A stretch of 64,000 nucleotides of DNA from Pseudomonas fluorescens (GCF_900636825.1 NZ_LR134318.1:3691501-3755500); one strand, 5' to 3'. Positions 26,628-36,218 are shown, counted from the first letter of the stretch. Numbers and translations are program-made. Notes: generated by a model not told the origin, from the sequence alone.

Positions 26628-27869
26628 ATGCGTAACCTGATTGGCGATGTTTCCAGCGCCGCGCGCATTCTTCCAGAACTCAATGGCGAAACCCTGTTTA
26701 TCCGCAACGGCAAAGACGCTTTTGTGTATGACGATCAAGGTCGCCGCTATATCGACACCGCGCTTGGCTTCGGCGCTGTGCTGCTGGGGCACGCCAACAG
26801 CGACGTCAACGAACAAGTAGCGGCAGCGTTGGCCGATTCCGCCGCGCCATCATGGGCTCACGTTCGTGAACATGCGGCGGCCACTACGCTGGCGGCGCAC
26901 ACCGGCGCGCTAAGCAAAGTGATTTTCACCAACTCCGGCAGCGAAGCGGTGCATCTGGCCTGCCGCGCCGCCCGCGCCTATACCGGGCGCGGGCGGATCG
27001 CGAAAATGGCGGCGGGCTTCGACGGTTGGTTCGATGACGTCAGTTTTGGCAATGTGTCATCGGATGAAGCGAATTTCGCCGACGGCCAGCGCCCCGTCAC
27101 GCCGCGCACCACGTTGCTGCGCTTCAATGATTTTGATGATGTCGAGCGATTGTTTGCGGAGAATTTGGACATCGCGGCAGTGATTCTCGAACCGATGCTC
27201 GCCAATGCCGGCTGCATCATGCCGGCGCCGGGCTATCTGCTGCATGTGCAGGAAGTGGCGCATCGACATGGCGCCCTGGTGATCTGTGACGAAGTGCTGA
27301 TGGGGTTCCGCTTGTTCGCGGGGCTCGCGGGGTTGCAGGCAGGACTGGATCCGGACATCGCCAGCGTCGGCAAGGCGATCGGTAATGGTGTGCCGGTCTC
27401 GGCGATAGTCGGCAAGCCGCACATTCTTGCCGGTTTCGAAGAAGGTCGCGTCCTGCGTGGCGGCACGTTCAGCGGCAACCCGATGGCGTGTGCGGCAGTG
27501 ACCAGCACCTTGGCGCAACTGGATGATGCGGATTATCAGCGTTTGATTGCGCGGGGTGAGGCGTTGCGTGTTTCCGTGGAGGCCTCGTTCAAGGCGCACG
27601 GGATGACAGTGAGCACCAGTGGTTACGGCAATGTTTTCGGGATCTGGCCGTCAGCGCAGGCGCCGACCAGCTATGCCGAGGCGCTGGAGTGTGGTGATGC
27701 AGAATTCAGCAAAGCGTTGCATCTGGCGTTGCGGGAACTCGGGGTGCTTGTAATGCCCTCGCCGTACGGGCGCGTTTATCTGTCGTTTGCGCATGATGAT
27801 GAAGTGGTTGAAGAAATGAAGGCTGCGTTTGAGGCGGCGGCCTCTAAGCTGGCCGGGCGGTTTGGCTGA
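26628..27869 (+). CDS. Class III aminotransferase, glutamate-1-semialdehyde aminomutase-like
   Basis: PLP enzyme of fold type I. 413 residues. The phosphate-binding turn is SGSEA (103-107), the cofactor Asp is in CDEVLMGFR (Asp221), and the Schiff-base lysine is Lys249 in SVGKAIGNGVPVSAIVG. GTFSGNP (280-286) is the motif of the HemL-like subgroup. The N-terminus is shorter than in HemL, and the real hemL is normally elsewhere in Pseudomonas, so I do not call this heme synthesis. ATG 26628 with AGAGG upstream. Fourth gene of the cassette; it likely removes or moves the amino group of the imported compound. Confidence 0.85.
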   Translation: MRNLIGDVSSAARILPELNGETLFIRNGKDAFVYDDQGRRYIDTALGFGAVLLGHANSDVNEQVAAALADSAAPSWAHVREHAAATTLAAHTGALSKVIFTNSGSEAVHLACRAARAYTGRGRIAKMAAGFDGWFDDVSFGNVSSDEANFADGQRPVTPRTTLLRFNDFDDVERLFAENLDIAAVILEPMLANAGCIMPAPGYLLHVQEVAHRHGALVICDEVLMGFRLFAGLAGLQAGLDPDIASVGKAIGNGVPVSAIVGKPHILAGFEEGRVLRGGTFSGNPMACAAVTSTLAQLDDADYQRLIARGEALRVSVEASFKAHGMTVSTSGYGNVFGIWPSAQAPTSYAEALECGDAEFSKALHLALRELGVLVMPSPYGRVYLSFAHDDEVVEEMKAAFEAAASKLAGRFG

Positions 27870-27999
27870 AAGAATTGGGGGGGTCAGGCCTGGCGTGCAA
27901 GGCGTCGGGTCTGGCGGTTAAGATCCACCGCTTTCGCGAGCAGGCTCGCTCCCACCGGGTTCTTTGGTGTCCACAAAATTCCGGACACATCACAAAACA

Positions 28000-28090
28000 C
28001 TGTGGGAGCTGGCTTGCCAGCGATAGCGGTGGTTCATTCAAATCTACAGTGACTGACTGGCCGCCATCGCTGGCAAGCCAGCTCCCACAG
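28000..28090. repeat. REPIN, GTGGGAGCTGGCTTGCC class
   Basis: CTGTGGGAGCTGGCTTGCCA... at 28000-28024 with exact reverse complement at 28066-28090, 41 bp apart. A half-repeat of the GAGCAGGCTCGCTCCCA class precedes it at about 27937-27957. Confidence 0.93.
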
Positions 28091-28445
28091 GGTTCTCGGT
28101 TGGAGACAAGACGTCCGGCCCACCACAGCTCGCACCCACAGGGATCCGCGTCGTTCGGTCAAAACACTGATCCAGAGCGTTAGCGGCTTATGAAAATCGT
28201 GTAAAACGTCCGCCGTCGCTACATGCAGTAACGTGCAAGTAAGACAACTTCCCAACTGGCTTCCCGTTAAACAGTTACAAAACCGGCTCAAACGATATCA
28301 ATTATCATTTAGCCGCAACTATGTTCGTTACATTTCAAACAAAACATATTTCGTCCAAACCCGGCTAATGCCCGCAACGCATGGGCCGCAGGGGCTCGGA
28401 GCGACGCTATGTCCTTATTCCAATAAATAATTTCGCTATAGGAAT

Positions 28446-28474
28446 TTTACTTGCCGGGTGTTTAGCCATAAAAT
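28446..28474 (+). promoter_or_regulatory. Candidate sigma-70 promoter of the nuo operon
   Basis: TTTACT (28446-28451), 17-bp spacer, TAAAAT (28469-28474). It lies in an AT-rich region about 90 bp ahead of nuoA. Hexamers match 4/6 and 5/6. Confidence 0.45.
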
Positions 28475-28562
28475 CAGCCCGATTGATTGCTGCGACATAT
28501 CGTCACTGCCTTATTTCTTTATCAAGCTCAGAGACCTTTGCTCTCTGTTAAGGATTACCAGC

Positions 28563-28976
28563 ATGCCCGAAGCGACAGGACTCATGGCCCACAACTGGGG
28601 CTTTGCCATTTTCCTTCTGGGTGTCGTCGGCCTGTGTGCCTTCATGCTTGGCGTCTCCAGCCTCCTTGGGTCAAAAGCCTGGGGTCGCAGCAAAAACGAA
28701 CCGTTCGAGTCGGGCATGCTACCTACCGGTGGCGCCCGCTTGCGGCTCTCAGCCAAATTCTATCTGGTCGCGATGCTCTTCGTGATCTTCGATATCGAAG
28801 CCCTCTTTCTCTTTGCATGGTCTGTGTCCGTCCGCGAAAGCGGCTGGACCGGATTCGTCGAAGCTCTCGTTTTCATAGCAATTCTGTTGGCAGGTCTTGT
28901 CTACCTGTTCCGAGTGGGCGCCCTTGACTGGGCTCCGGAAGCTCGTCGCAAGCGGCAGGCGAAGCTGAAACAATGA
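28563..28976 (+). CDS. nuoA: NADH-quinone oxidoreductase subunit A
   Basis: Membrane subunit at the junction of the two arms of complex I. 137 residues with three transmembrane helices. The conserved loop NEPFESGMLPTGGARLRLSA and second helix FVIFDIEALFLFAWS are diagnostic. Start MPEATGLMAHNWGF chosen; the longer frame upstream has no ribosome site. It is the first gene of a 13-gene operon (nuoC and nuoD are fused) with mostly overlapping or close-set cistrons. Confidence 0.98.
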   Translation: MPEATGLMAHNWGFAIFLLGVVGLCAFMLGVSSLLGSKAWGRSKNEPFESGMLPTGGARLRLSAKFYLVAMLFVIFDIEALFLFAWSVSVRESGWTGFVEALVFIAILLAGLVYLFRVGALDWAPEARRKRQAKLKQ

Positions 28977-28986
28977 GGCTTTGGCA

Positions 28987-29661
28987 ATGCAATACAATCT
29001 CACCAGGATCGACCCCGATGCTCCTAACGAGCAGTATCCGATTGGCCAGCGGGAAACCGTTGCCGATCCGTTAGAAGATCAAGTCCACAAAAACATTTTC
29101 ATGGGCAAGCTGGAAGACGTGCTGAGTGGCGCGGTCAACTGGGGGCGTAAAAACTCCCTGTGGCCGTACAACTTCGGCCTGTCGTGCTGCTACGTGGAAA
29201 TGACCACCGCCTTCACGGCGCCCCACGACATTGCGCGCTTTGGCGCCGAAGTGATCCGGGCTTCGCCGCGTCAGGCCGACTTCATGGTTATCGCCGGGAC
29301 CTGCTTCATCAAGATGGCGCCGATCATTCAGCGTCTCTACGAGCAAATGCTCGAGCCGAAATGGGTTATCTCCATGGGTTCGTGCGCCAACTCCGGTGGC
29401 ATGTACGACATCTACTCCGTGGTTCAAGGGGTGGACAAGTTCTTGCCCGTGGACGTCTACGTACCTGGCTGCCCGCCCCGTCCGGAAGCATTTCTGCAAG
29501 GTTTGATGCTGTTGCAGGAATCGATTGGACAGGAGCGTCGTCCGCTTTCCTGGGTCGTTGGTGATCAAGGCGTGTACCGCGCCGACATGCCTTCGCAGAA
29601 GGAACAGCGCCGCGAACAGCGAATCGCAGTCACCAATCTGCGCAGCCCTGACGAAGTCTGA
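28987..29661 (+). CDS. nuoB: NADH-quinone oxidoreductase subunit B
   Basis: Peripheral subunit that holds the terminal N2 cluster next to the quinone site. 224 residues. Cluster ligands Cys67-Cys68 (GLSCCYVEM), Cys133 (MGSCANSGG) and Cys162 (VPGCPPRPE) are all present. ATG 28987 chosen over an in-frame TTG two codons upstream. Confidence 0.98.
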   Translation: MQYNLTRIDPDAPNEQYPIGQRETVADPLEDQVHKNIFMGKLEDVLSGAVNWGRKNSLWPYNFGLSCCYVEMTTAFTAPHDIARFGAEVIRASPRQADFMVIAGTCFIKMAPIIQRLYEQMLEPKWVISMGSCANSGGMYDIYSVVQGVDKFLPVDVYVPGCPPRPEAFLQGLMLLQESIGQERRPLSWVVGDQGVYRADMPSQKEQRREQRIAVTNLRSPDEV

Positions 29662-29730
29662 TCCAGATCTGTTCTTAGTAACGAGAAGCTGGCTTCATTC
29701 TTTACGTTGACCGAAAGCGAAAAAATAACC

Positions 29731-31515
29731 ATGACTACAGGCAGTGCTCTGTACATCCCGCCTTACAAGGCAGACGACCAGGATGTGGTCGTCGAACTGA
29801 ACAACCGTTTTGGCGCCGAAGCGTTCACCGCTCAGGCAACCCGCACCGGCATGCCGGTGCTGTGGGTGGCCCGCGCCAAACTGGTTGAAGTCCTGACTTT
29901 CCTGCGCAACCTGCCCAAGCCGTACGTCATGCTCTATGACCTGCACGGCGTGGACGAGCGTCTGCGCACCAAGCGTCAAGGGCTGCCAACCGGCGCCGAT
30001 TTCACCGTGTTCTATCACCTCATGTCGCTGGAGCGTAATAGTGACGTGATGATCAAGGTTGCCTTGTCCGAGGGCGACCTCAGCATGCCTTCCGTTACCA
30101 GCATCTGGCCGAACGCCAACTGGTACGAGCGCGAAGTCTGGGACATGTTCGGCATCGACTTCAAAGGCCACCCGCACCTGTCGCGCATCATGATGCCGCC
30201 GACCTGGGAAGGTCACCCGCTGCGCAAGGACTTCCCGGCGCGCGCCACCGAATTCGATCCGTACAGCCTCAACCTCGCCAAGCAGCAACTCGAGGAAGAA
30301 GCCGCACGTTTCCGTCCGGAAGACTGGGGCATGAAGCGTTCCGGTGCCAACGAGGACTACATGTTCCTCAACCTCGGCCCGAACCACCCTTCCGCGCACG
30401 GTGCGTTCCGCATCATTCTGCAGCTGGACGGTGAAGAGATCGTCGACTGCGTTCCAGACATCGGTTACCACCACCGTGGCGCCGAGAAAATGGGCGAGCG
30501 CCAGTCCTGGCACAGCTATATTCCGTACACCGACCGCATCGACTACCTCGGCGGCGTGATGAACAACCTGCCGTACGTGCTCTCGGTCGAGAAGCTGGCC
30601 GGCATCAAGGTGCCGCAGAAGGTCGACGTCATCCGCATCATGATGGCCGAGTTCTTCCGTATCACCAGTCACTTGCTCTTCCTGGGTACCTACATCCAGG
30701 ACGTCGGTGCCATGACCCCGGTGTTCTTCACTTTTACCGACCGCCAGAAGGCGTACACGGTGATCGAAGCCATCACCGGTTTCCGTCTGCACCCGGCGTG
30801 GTACCGCATCGGTGGCGTTGCCCACGACCTGCCGCGTGGCTGGGAAAAACTGGTCAAGGATTTCGTCGAGTGGATGCCCAAGCGTCTGGACGAATACACC
30901 AAGGCTGCGCTGCAGAACAGCATCCTCAAGGGTCGTACCGTCGGCGTCGCGGCCTACAACACCAAAGAGGCCCTGGAATGGGGCGTCACCGGTGCCGGCC
31001 TGCGTTCGACCGGTTGCGATTTCGACCTGCGCAAGGCGCGTCCGTACTCGGGCTACGAGAACTTCGAATTCGAAGTGCCGCTGGCCGTTAACGGCGATGC
31101 CTACGACCGCTGCATGGTTCGCGTCGAAGAGATGCGCCAGAGCATCAAGATCATCGACCAGTGCATGCGCAACATGCCGGAAGGCCCGTACAAGGCGGAT
31201 CACCCGCTGACCACGCCGCCGCCGAAAGAGCGCACGCTGCAGCACATCGAAACCCTGATCACGCACTTCCTGCAGGTTTCGTGGGGCCCGGTCATGCCGG
31301 CCAACGAATCCTTCCAGATGATCGAAGCGACCAAGGGCATCAACAGTTATTACCTGACGAGCGACGGCGGCACCATGAGCTACCGTACCCGGATCCGCAC
31401 CCCGAGCTTCCCGCACTTGCAGCAGATCCCTTCGGTGATCAAAGGCAGCATGGTCGCGGACTTGATTGCGTACCTGGGTAGTATCGACTTCGTTATGGCC
31501 GACGTGGACCGCTAA
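29731..31515 (+). CDS. nuoCD: NADH-quinone oxidoreductase subunit CD (fused)
   Basis: Natural fusion of the 30-kDa (NuoC) and 49-kDa (NuoD) subunits, as in other gammaproteobacteria. 594 residues. NuoC part about 1-180 (NWYEREVWDMFGIDFKGHP, PPTWEGHPLRKDFP). NuoD part from about 205 (LNLGPNHPSAHGAFR, GYHHRGAEK; the His near the quinone pocket is in PNHPSAHG). ATG 29731 was preferred to a TTG at 29707 because it gives the family N-terminus MTTGSALYIPPYKADDQ. Confidence 0.97.
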   Translation: MTTGSALYIPPYKADDQDVVVELNNRFGAEAFTAQATRTGMPVLWVARAKLVEVLTFLRNLPKPYVMLYDLHGVDERLRTKRQGLPTGADFTVFYHLMSLERNSDVMIKVALSEGDLSMPSVTSIWPNANWYEREVWDMFGIDFKGHPHLSRIMMPPTWEGHPLRKDFPARATEFDPYSLNLAKQQLEEEAARFRPEDWGMKRSGANEDYMFLNLGPNHPSAHGAFRIILQLDGEEIVDCVPDIGYHHRGAEKMGERQSWHSYIPYTDRIDYLGGVMNNLPYVLSVEKLAGIKVPQKVDVIRIMMAEFFRITSHLLFLGTYIQDVGAMTPVFFTFTDRQKAYTVIEAITGFRLHPAWYRIGGVAHDLPRGWEKLVKDFVEWMPKRLDEYTKAALQNSILKGRTVGVAAYNTKEALEWGVTGAGLRSTGCDFDLRKARPYSGYENFEFEVPLAVNGDAYDRCMVRVEEMRQSIKIIDQCMRNMPEGPYKADHPLTTPPPKERTLQHIETLITHFLQVSWGPVMPANESFQMIEATKGINSYYLTSDGGTMSYRTRIRTPSFPHLQQIPSVIKGSMVADLIAYLGSIDFVMADVDR

Positions 31516-31517
31516 GC

Positions 31518-32015
31518 ATGAACAGCACGCTTATCCAGACAGACCGTTTCACCCTGAGTGAAACCGAGCGCTCGGCCATCGAGCACGAGCTGCATCACTA
31601 CGAAGACCCGCGCGCGGCGTCGATCGAAGCCCTGAAGATCGTTCAGAAGGAACGCGGCTGGGTGCCGGACGGCGCCCTCTACGCGATCGGCGAGATTCTC
31701 GGCATCCCGGCCAGCGACGTTGAAGGCGTGGCGACGTTCTACAGCCAGATCTTCCGTCAGCCGGTCGGCCGCCACATCATTCGCGTCTGCGACAGCATGG
31801 TCTGCTACATCGGCGGCCACGAATCGGTGGTCAGCGAAATCCAGAACAATCTGGGCATCGGCCTGGGTCAGACCACCGCCGACGGTCGTTTCACCCTGCT
31901 GCCTGTCTGCTGCCTCGGCAACTGCGACAAGGCACCGGCATTGATGATCGACGACGACACTTTTGGCGACGTGCAGCCTGCTGGCGTGGCCAAACTGCTC
32001 GAGGGCTACGTATGA
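31518..32015 (+). CDS. nuoE: NADH-quinone oxidoreductase subunit E
   Basis: Holds the N1a [2Fe-2S] cluster of the NADH dehydrogenase module. 165 residues. Ligands Cys91 and Cys96 (CDSMVC), Cys132 and Cys136 (CCLGNC). Starts 2 bp after nuoCD; the stop overlaps nuoF by four bases. Confidence 0.98.
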   Translation: MNSTLIQTDRFTLSETERSAIEHELHHYEDPRAASIEALKIVQKERGWVPDGALYAIGEILGIPASDVEGVATFYSQIFRQPVGRHIIRVCDSMVCYIGGHESVVSEIQNNLGIGLGQTTADGRFTLLPVCCLGNCDKAPALMIDDDTFGDVQPAGVAKLLEGYV

Positions 32016-33367
32016 CCCTGACATCTTTCGGTCCTGCCAACCGCATTCAGCGTTCGGCCGAGACTCACCCGCTGACCTGGCGTCTGCGCGATGACGGCGA
32101 AGCCGTGTGGCTCGACGAGTACCAGGCCAAGAACGGTTACGCCGCTGCACGCAAAGCCTTCGCCGACATGGATCAGGACGCCATCGTCCAGACCGTGAAA
32201 GACGCGGGCCTCAAAGGCCGCGGCGGTGCAGGCTTCCCCACCGGCGTGAAGTGGGGGCTGATGCCCAAGGACGAATCCATCAACATCCGTTACCTGCTGT
32301 GCAACGCGGATGAAATGGAGCCGAACACCTGGAAAGACCGCATGCTGATGGAGCAACTGCCCCATCTGCTGATCGAAGGCATGCTGATCAGTGCGCGCGC
32401 GCTGAAAACCTACCGTGGCTACATCTTCCTGCGTGGCGAATACACCACCGCCGCCAAGCACCTCAACCGTGCCGTGGAAGAAGCCAAGGCTGCGGGCCTG
32501 CTGGGCAAGAACATTCTGGGCAGCGGTTTTGATTTCGAACTGTTCGTCCACACCGGCGCCGGGCGTTACATCTGCGGTGAAGAAACCGCACTGATCAACT
32601 CCCTCGAAGGCCGCCGCGCCAACCCGCGCTCCAAGCCGCCCTTCCCTGCCGCCGTGGGCGTGTGGGGCAAGCCGACCTGCGTGAACAACGTCGAAACCCT
32701 GTGCAACGTGCCGGCGATCATTGCCGACGGCGTTGACTGGTACAAATCGTTGGCCCGCGAAGGCAGCGAAGACATGGGCACCAAGCTCATGGGCTTCTCC
32801 GGCAAGGTCAAGAATCCGGGCCTGTGGGAACTGCCGTTCGGCGTCACCGGTCGCGAGCTGTTCGAAGACTACGCCGGCGGCATGCGCGACGGCTTCAAGC
32901 TCAAGGCCTGGCAGCCAGGTGGCGCCGGTACCGGCTTCCTCCTGCCAGAACACCTCGACGCACAAATGTACGCCGGCGGTATCGCCAAAGTGGGCACCCG
33001 TATGGGTACCGGCTTGGCCATGGCGGTGGACGACAGCGTCAACATGGTCTCGCTGCTGCGCAACATGGAGCAGTTCTTCGCCCGTGAATCGTGCGGCTTC
33101 TGCACCCCGTGCCGTGATGGCTTGCCATGGAGCGTCAAGCTCTTGATGGCCATCGAACAAGGCCGCGGTCAGCCAGGCGACATCGAGACCCTGCTGGGTC
33201 TGGTCAACTTCCTCGGCCCGGGCAAGACCTTCTGTGCTCACGCACCGGGTGCCGTGGAGCCGTTGGGCAGTGCCATCAAATACTTCCGTCCAGAGTTCGA
33301 AGCCGGTATCGCGCCCGCAAGCGCTGCCGTCCCGCCTCTGGCAAGGCCGATCGTAGTCGGCGCGTAA
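32012..33367 (+). CDS. nuoF: NADH-quinone oxidoreductase subunit F
   Basis: NADH- and FMN-binding subunit and site of electron entry. 451 residues. The NADH loop is GRGGAGFPTGVKWG, the FMN region includes CNADEMEPNTWKDR, and the N3 [4Fe-4S] ligands are in ESCGFCTPCRDG plus a later Cys (KTFCAHAPG). ATGA overlap with nuoE. A 136-bp structured gap follows before nuoG. Confidence 0.98.
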   Translation: MTLTSFGPANRIQRSAETHPLTWRLRDDGEAVWLDEYQAKNGYAAARKAFADMDQDAIVQTVKDAGLKGRGGAGFPTGVKWGLMPKDESINIRYLLCNADEMEPNTWKDRMLMEQLPHLLIEGMLISARALKTYRGYIFLRGEYTTAAKHLNRAVEEAKAAGLLGKNILGSGFDFELFVHTGAGRYICGEETALINSLEGRRANPRSKPPFPAAVGVWGKPTCVNNVETLCNVPAIIADGVDWYKSLAREGSEDMGTKLMGFSGKVKNPGLWELPFGVTGRELFEDYAGGMRDGFKLKAWQPGGAGTGFLLPEHLDAQMYAGGIAKVGTRMGTGLAMAVDDSVNMVSLLRNMEQFFARESCGFCTPCRDGLPWSVKLLMAIEQGRGQPGDIETLLGLVNFLGPGKTFCAHAPGAVEPLGSAIKYFRPEFEAGIAPASAAVPPLARPIVVGA

Positions 33368-33375
33368 ACGCTTAA

Positions 33376-33405
33376 AAAGGTGAAGGGTCCGTGCCCTTCG
33401 CCTTT
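33376..33405 (+). promoter_or_regulatory. Stem-loop in the nuoF-nuoG gap
   Basis: AAAGGTGAAGGGT pairs with GCCCTTCGCCTTT (G-U pairs allowed) over a short loop, starting 8 bp after the nuoF stop. A second looser pairing, GTCCGA with TTCGGAC, lies about 25-60 bp further. There is no long T run, so this looks more like an mRNA processing or stability element than a terminator. Confidence 0.45.
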
Positions 33406-33503
33406 CGTCCGATGACGCCTTTCGGGGCTGACTGGATTCGGACGGATAACAAGATTCCATTAGCCACGCCCGCTGACACCGGGCCAACGAAGACCTTTGA
33501 ACC

Positions 33504-36218
33504 ATGGCCACTATCCACGTAGACGGCAAAGCGCTCGAAGTCGACGGGGCAGACAACCTGTTACAGGCATGTCTGTCGCTGGGCCTCGACATTCCATATT
33601 TCTGCTGGCACCCCGCGCTTGGTAGCGTGGGGGCTTGCCGCCAGTGCGCGGTCAAGCAGTACACCGACGAGAACGACACCCGTGGTCGCATCGTGATGTC
33701 CTGCATGACCCCGGCCACCGACAACACCTGGATCTCCATCGACGATGAAGAATCCAAGGCGTTCCGCGCCAGTGTTGTCGAATGGCTGATGACCAACCAC
33801 CCGCACGACTGCCCGGTGTGCGAGGAAGGCGGTCACTGTCACTTGCAAGACATGACGGTGATGACCGGCCACAACGAGCGCCGTTATCGCTTCAGCAAAC
33901 GCACGCACCAGAATCAGCAACTCGGCCCGTTCATTTCCCACGAAATGAACCGCTGCATCGCTTGCTACCGTTGCGTGCGTTTCTATAAGGACTACGCCGG
34001 CGGCACCGACCTCGGTGTGTTTGGCGCCCATGACAACGTGTATTTCGGTCGCGTTGAAGACGGCACCCTCGAAAGCGAGTTCTCCGGCAACCTCACCGAG
34101 GTCTGCCCGACCGGTGTGTTCACCGACAAGACTCACTCCGAGCGCTATAACCGCAAATGGGACATGCAGTTCGCCCCGAGCATCTGCCATAGCTGCTCGA
34201 GCGGTTGCAACATCTCCCCGGGCGAGCGCTACGGTGAACTGCGTCGCATCGAAAACCGTTTCAACGGTTCGGTGAACCAGTACTTCCTCTGCGACCGTGG
34301 CCGTTTCGGTTATGGCTACGTCAACCGCACCGACCGTCCACGTCAACCGCTGCTGGCCGACGGCACCAAGCTGAGCCTCGACGCTGCGCTGGATAAAGCC
34401 GCCGACCTGCTGCGCGGTCGCAACATCGTCGGTATCGGTTCGCCGCGTGCCAGCCTTGAAAGCAACTACGCGTTGCGCGAACTGGTCGGCGCCGAGCACT
34501 TCTACTCCGGTATCGAAGCCTCCGAATTGGAGCGCATCCGTCTGGTTCTGCAAGTGCTGAACGACAGCCCGCTGCCAGTGCCGAATATGCGCGACATCGA
34601 AGACCACGACGCGATTTTCGTACTCGGTGAAGACCTGACCCAGACCGCCGCCCGTGTCGCGCTGTCGCTGCGTCAATCGGTCAAAGGCAAGGCTGAAGAC
34701 ATGGCCGAAGCCATGCGCGTTCAGCCTTGGCTTGACGCTGCGGTGAAGAACATCGGTCAGCACGCACTGAACCCGCTGTTCATCGCCAGCCTCGCCGAAA
34801 CCAAGCTCGACGACGTCGCGGAAGAATGTGTACACGCAGCTCCCGATGATCTGGCGCGCATCGGTTTCGCCGTTGCCCATGCACTGGATGCCAGCGCTCC
34901 GGCCGTTGAAGGTCTGGACGCTGAAGCACTGGAACTGGCTCAGCGCATCGCCGACGCCCTGCTCGCGGCCAAACGTCCGCTGATCATCGCCGGTACTTCG
35001 CTGGGCTCCAAAGCCCTGATCGAAGCCGCGGCGAACATTGCCAAGGCCTTGAAGCTGCGCGAGAAGAACGGTTCGATCAGCCTGATCGTGCCGGAAGCCA
35101 ACAGCCTCGGTCTGGCAATGCTCGGTGGCGAATCGGTCGACGCCGCGCTGCAAGCGGTGATCGATGGCAAGGCCGACGCGATCGTTGTGCTGGAAAACGA
35201 TCTGTACACCCGCACCGCCAAAGCCAAGGTCGATGCCGCGCTGAACGCTGCGCAAGTAGTGATCGTCGCCGATCATCAGAAAACCGCCACCACCGACCGC
35301 GCGCACCTGGTGCTGCCGGCGGCGAGCTTCGCTGAAGGTGACGGCACGCTGGTCAGCCAGGAAGGTCGCGCTCAGCGCTTCTTCCAGGTTTTCGATCCGC
35401 AATATCTGGACGCGAGCATTCTGGTTCACGAAGGCTGGCGCTGGCTGCACGCCCTGCGCGCCACTCTGCTGAACCAGCCGATCGACTGGACGCAACTCGA
35501 CCACGTCACCGCTGCCGTTGCTTCGAGCACCGCGCAATTGGCACGTATTGTCGATGCTGCACCGTCGGCGGCGTTCCGCATCAAGGGTCTGAAGCTGGCG
35601 CGTGAGCCGCTGCGTTATTCCGGTCGCACCGCGATGCGCGCCGACATCAGCGTTCACGAACCACGCACCCCGCAAGACAAAGACACCGCGTTCGCCTTCT
35701 CCATGGAAGGTTACTCGGGCTCTGCCGAACCGCGTCAGCAAGTGCCGTTCGCCTGGTCGCCGGGCTGGAACTCGCCACAAGCGTGGAACAAGTTCCAGGA
35801 CGAAGTCGGTGGTCACCTGCGCGCTGGCGATCCGGGCACCCGCCTGATCGAAAGCAGCGGCGACTCGCTGAACTGGTTCGCTGCCGCGCCGCGCGCGTTC
35901 AATCCGGCGCCGGGCACCTGGCAAGCCGTGCCGTTCTTCCACCTGTTCGGCAGCGAAGAAAACTCTTCGAAAGCCGCCCCGGTGCAAGAACGCATTCCGG
36001 CTGCTTATGTTGCTCTGGCCAAGTCGGAAGCAGATCGTCTGGGCGTCAACGACGGTGCCCTGCTGAGCCTGAACGTCGCCGGTCAGACCCTGCGTCTGCC
36101 GCTGCGCATCAATGAAGAGCTGGGCGCCGGTCTGGTGGCACTGCCTGCGGGCATCGCCGGCATTCCACCGGCATTCGCTGGCGTGTCCGTCGACGGTCTG
36201 CAGGAGGCAGCGCAATGA
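33504..36218 (+). CDS. nuoG: NADH-quinone oxidoreductase subunit G
   Basis: Large iron-sulfur subunit, 904 residues. N-terminal ferredoxin-like domain (ligands in CWHPALGSVGACRQCAVKQY), then the His-Cys cluster region CPVCEEGGHCHLQDM, then ligands in CIACYRCVRF, then a molybdopterin-oxidoreductase-like domain beginning with CHSCSSGCNISPGERYG, the place of the extra N7 cluster found in E. coli-type NuoG. Stop overlaps nuoH by four bases. Confidence 0.97.
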   Translation: MATIHVDGKALEVDGADNLLQACLSLGLDIPYFCWHPALGSVGACRQCAVKQYTDENDTRGRIVMSCMTPATDNTWISIDDEESKAFRASVVEWLMTNHPHDCPVCEEGGHCHLQDMTVMTGHNERRYRFSKRTHQNQQLGPFISHEMNRCIACYRCVRFYKDYAGGTDLGVFGAHDNVYFGRVEDGTLESEFSGNLTEVCPTGVFTDKTHSERYNRKWDMQFAPSICHSCSSGCNISPGERYGELRRIENRFNGSVNQYFLCDRGRFGYGYVNRTDRPRQPLLADGTKLSLDAALDKAADLLRGRNIVGIGSPRASLESNYALRELVGAEHFYSGIEASELERIRLVLQVLNDSPLPVPNMRDIEDHDAIFVLGEDLTQTAARVALSLRQSVKGKAEDMAEAMRVQPWLDAAVKNIGQHALNPLFIASLAETKLDDVAEECVHAAPDDLARIGFAVAHALDASAPAVEGLDAEALELAQRIADALLAAKRPLIIAGTSLGSKALIEAAANIAKALKLREKNGSISLIVPEANSLGLAMLGGESVDAALQAVIDGKADAIVVLENDLYTRTAKAKVDAALNAAQVVIVADHQKTATTDRAHLVLPAASFAEGDGTLVSQEGRAQRFFQVFDPQYLDASILVHEGWRWLHALRATLLNQPIDWTQLDHVTAAVASSTAQLARIVDAAPSAAFRIKGLKLAREPLRYSGRTAMRADISVHEPRTPQDKDTAFAFSMEGYSGSAEPRQQVPFAWSPGWNSPQAWNKFQDEVGGHLRAGDPGTRLIESSGDSLNWFAAAPRAFNPAPGTWQAVPFFHLFGSEENSSKAAPVQERIPAAYVALAKSEADRLGVNDGALLSLNVAGQTLRLPLRINEELGAGLVALPAGIAGIPPAFAGVSVDGLQEAAQ

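Larger units (their letters stand above)
27870..28562. other. Intergenic region before nuoA
   Basis: About 690 bp. The first 220 bp carry REP sequences (27937-27957 half copy; 28000-28090 pair). From about 28190 the DNA becomes AT-rich and holds a nuo promoter candidate at 28446-28474. No tRNA or coding frame with a ribosome site is visible. Confidence 0.6.

Noticed and set aside
26628..27869. Aminotransferase as the heme-pathway HemL
   Set aside because: It is shorter at the N-terminus than HemL and sits in a permease/cupin/LysR cassette; hemL is expected in a different Pseudomonas neighbourhood.
28300..28320. FNR/ANR box in the nuo upstream region
   Set aside because: GATATCAATTATCA only partly matches TTGAT-N4-ATCAA and is not centred at a useful distance from the candidate promoter.
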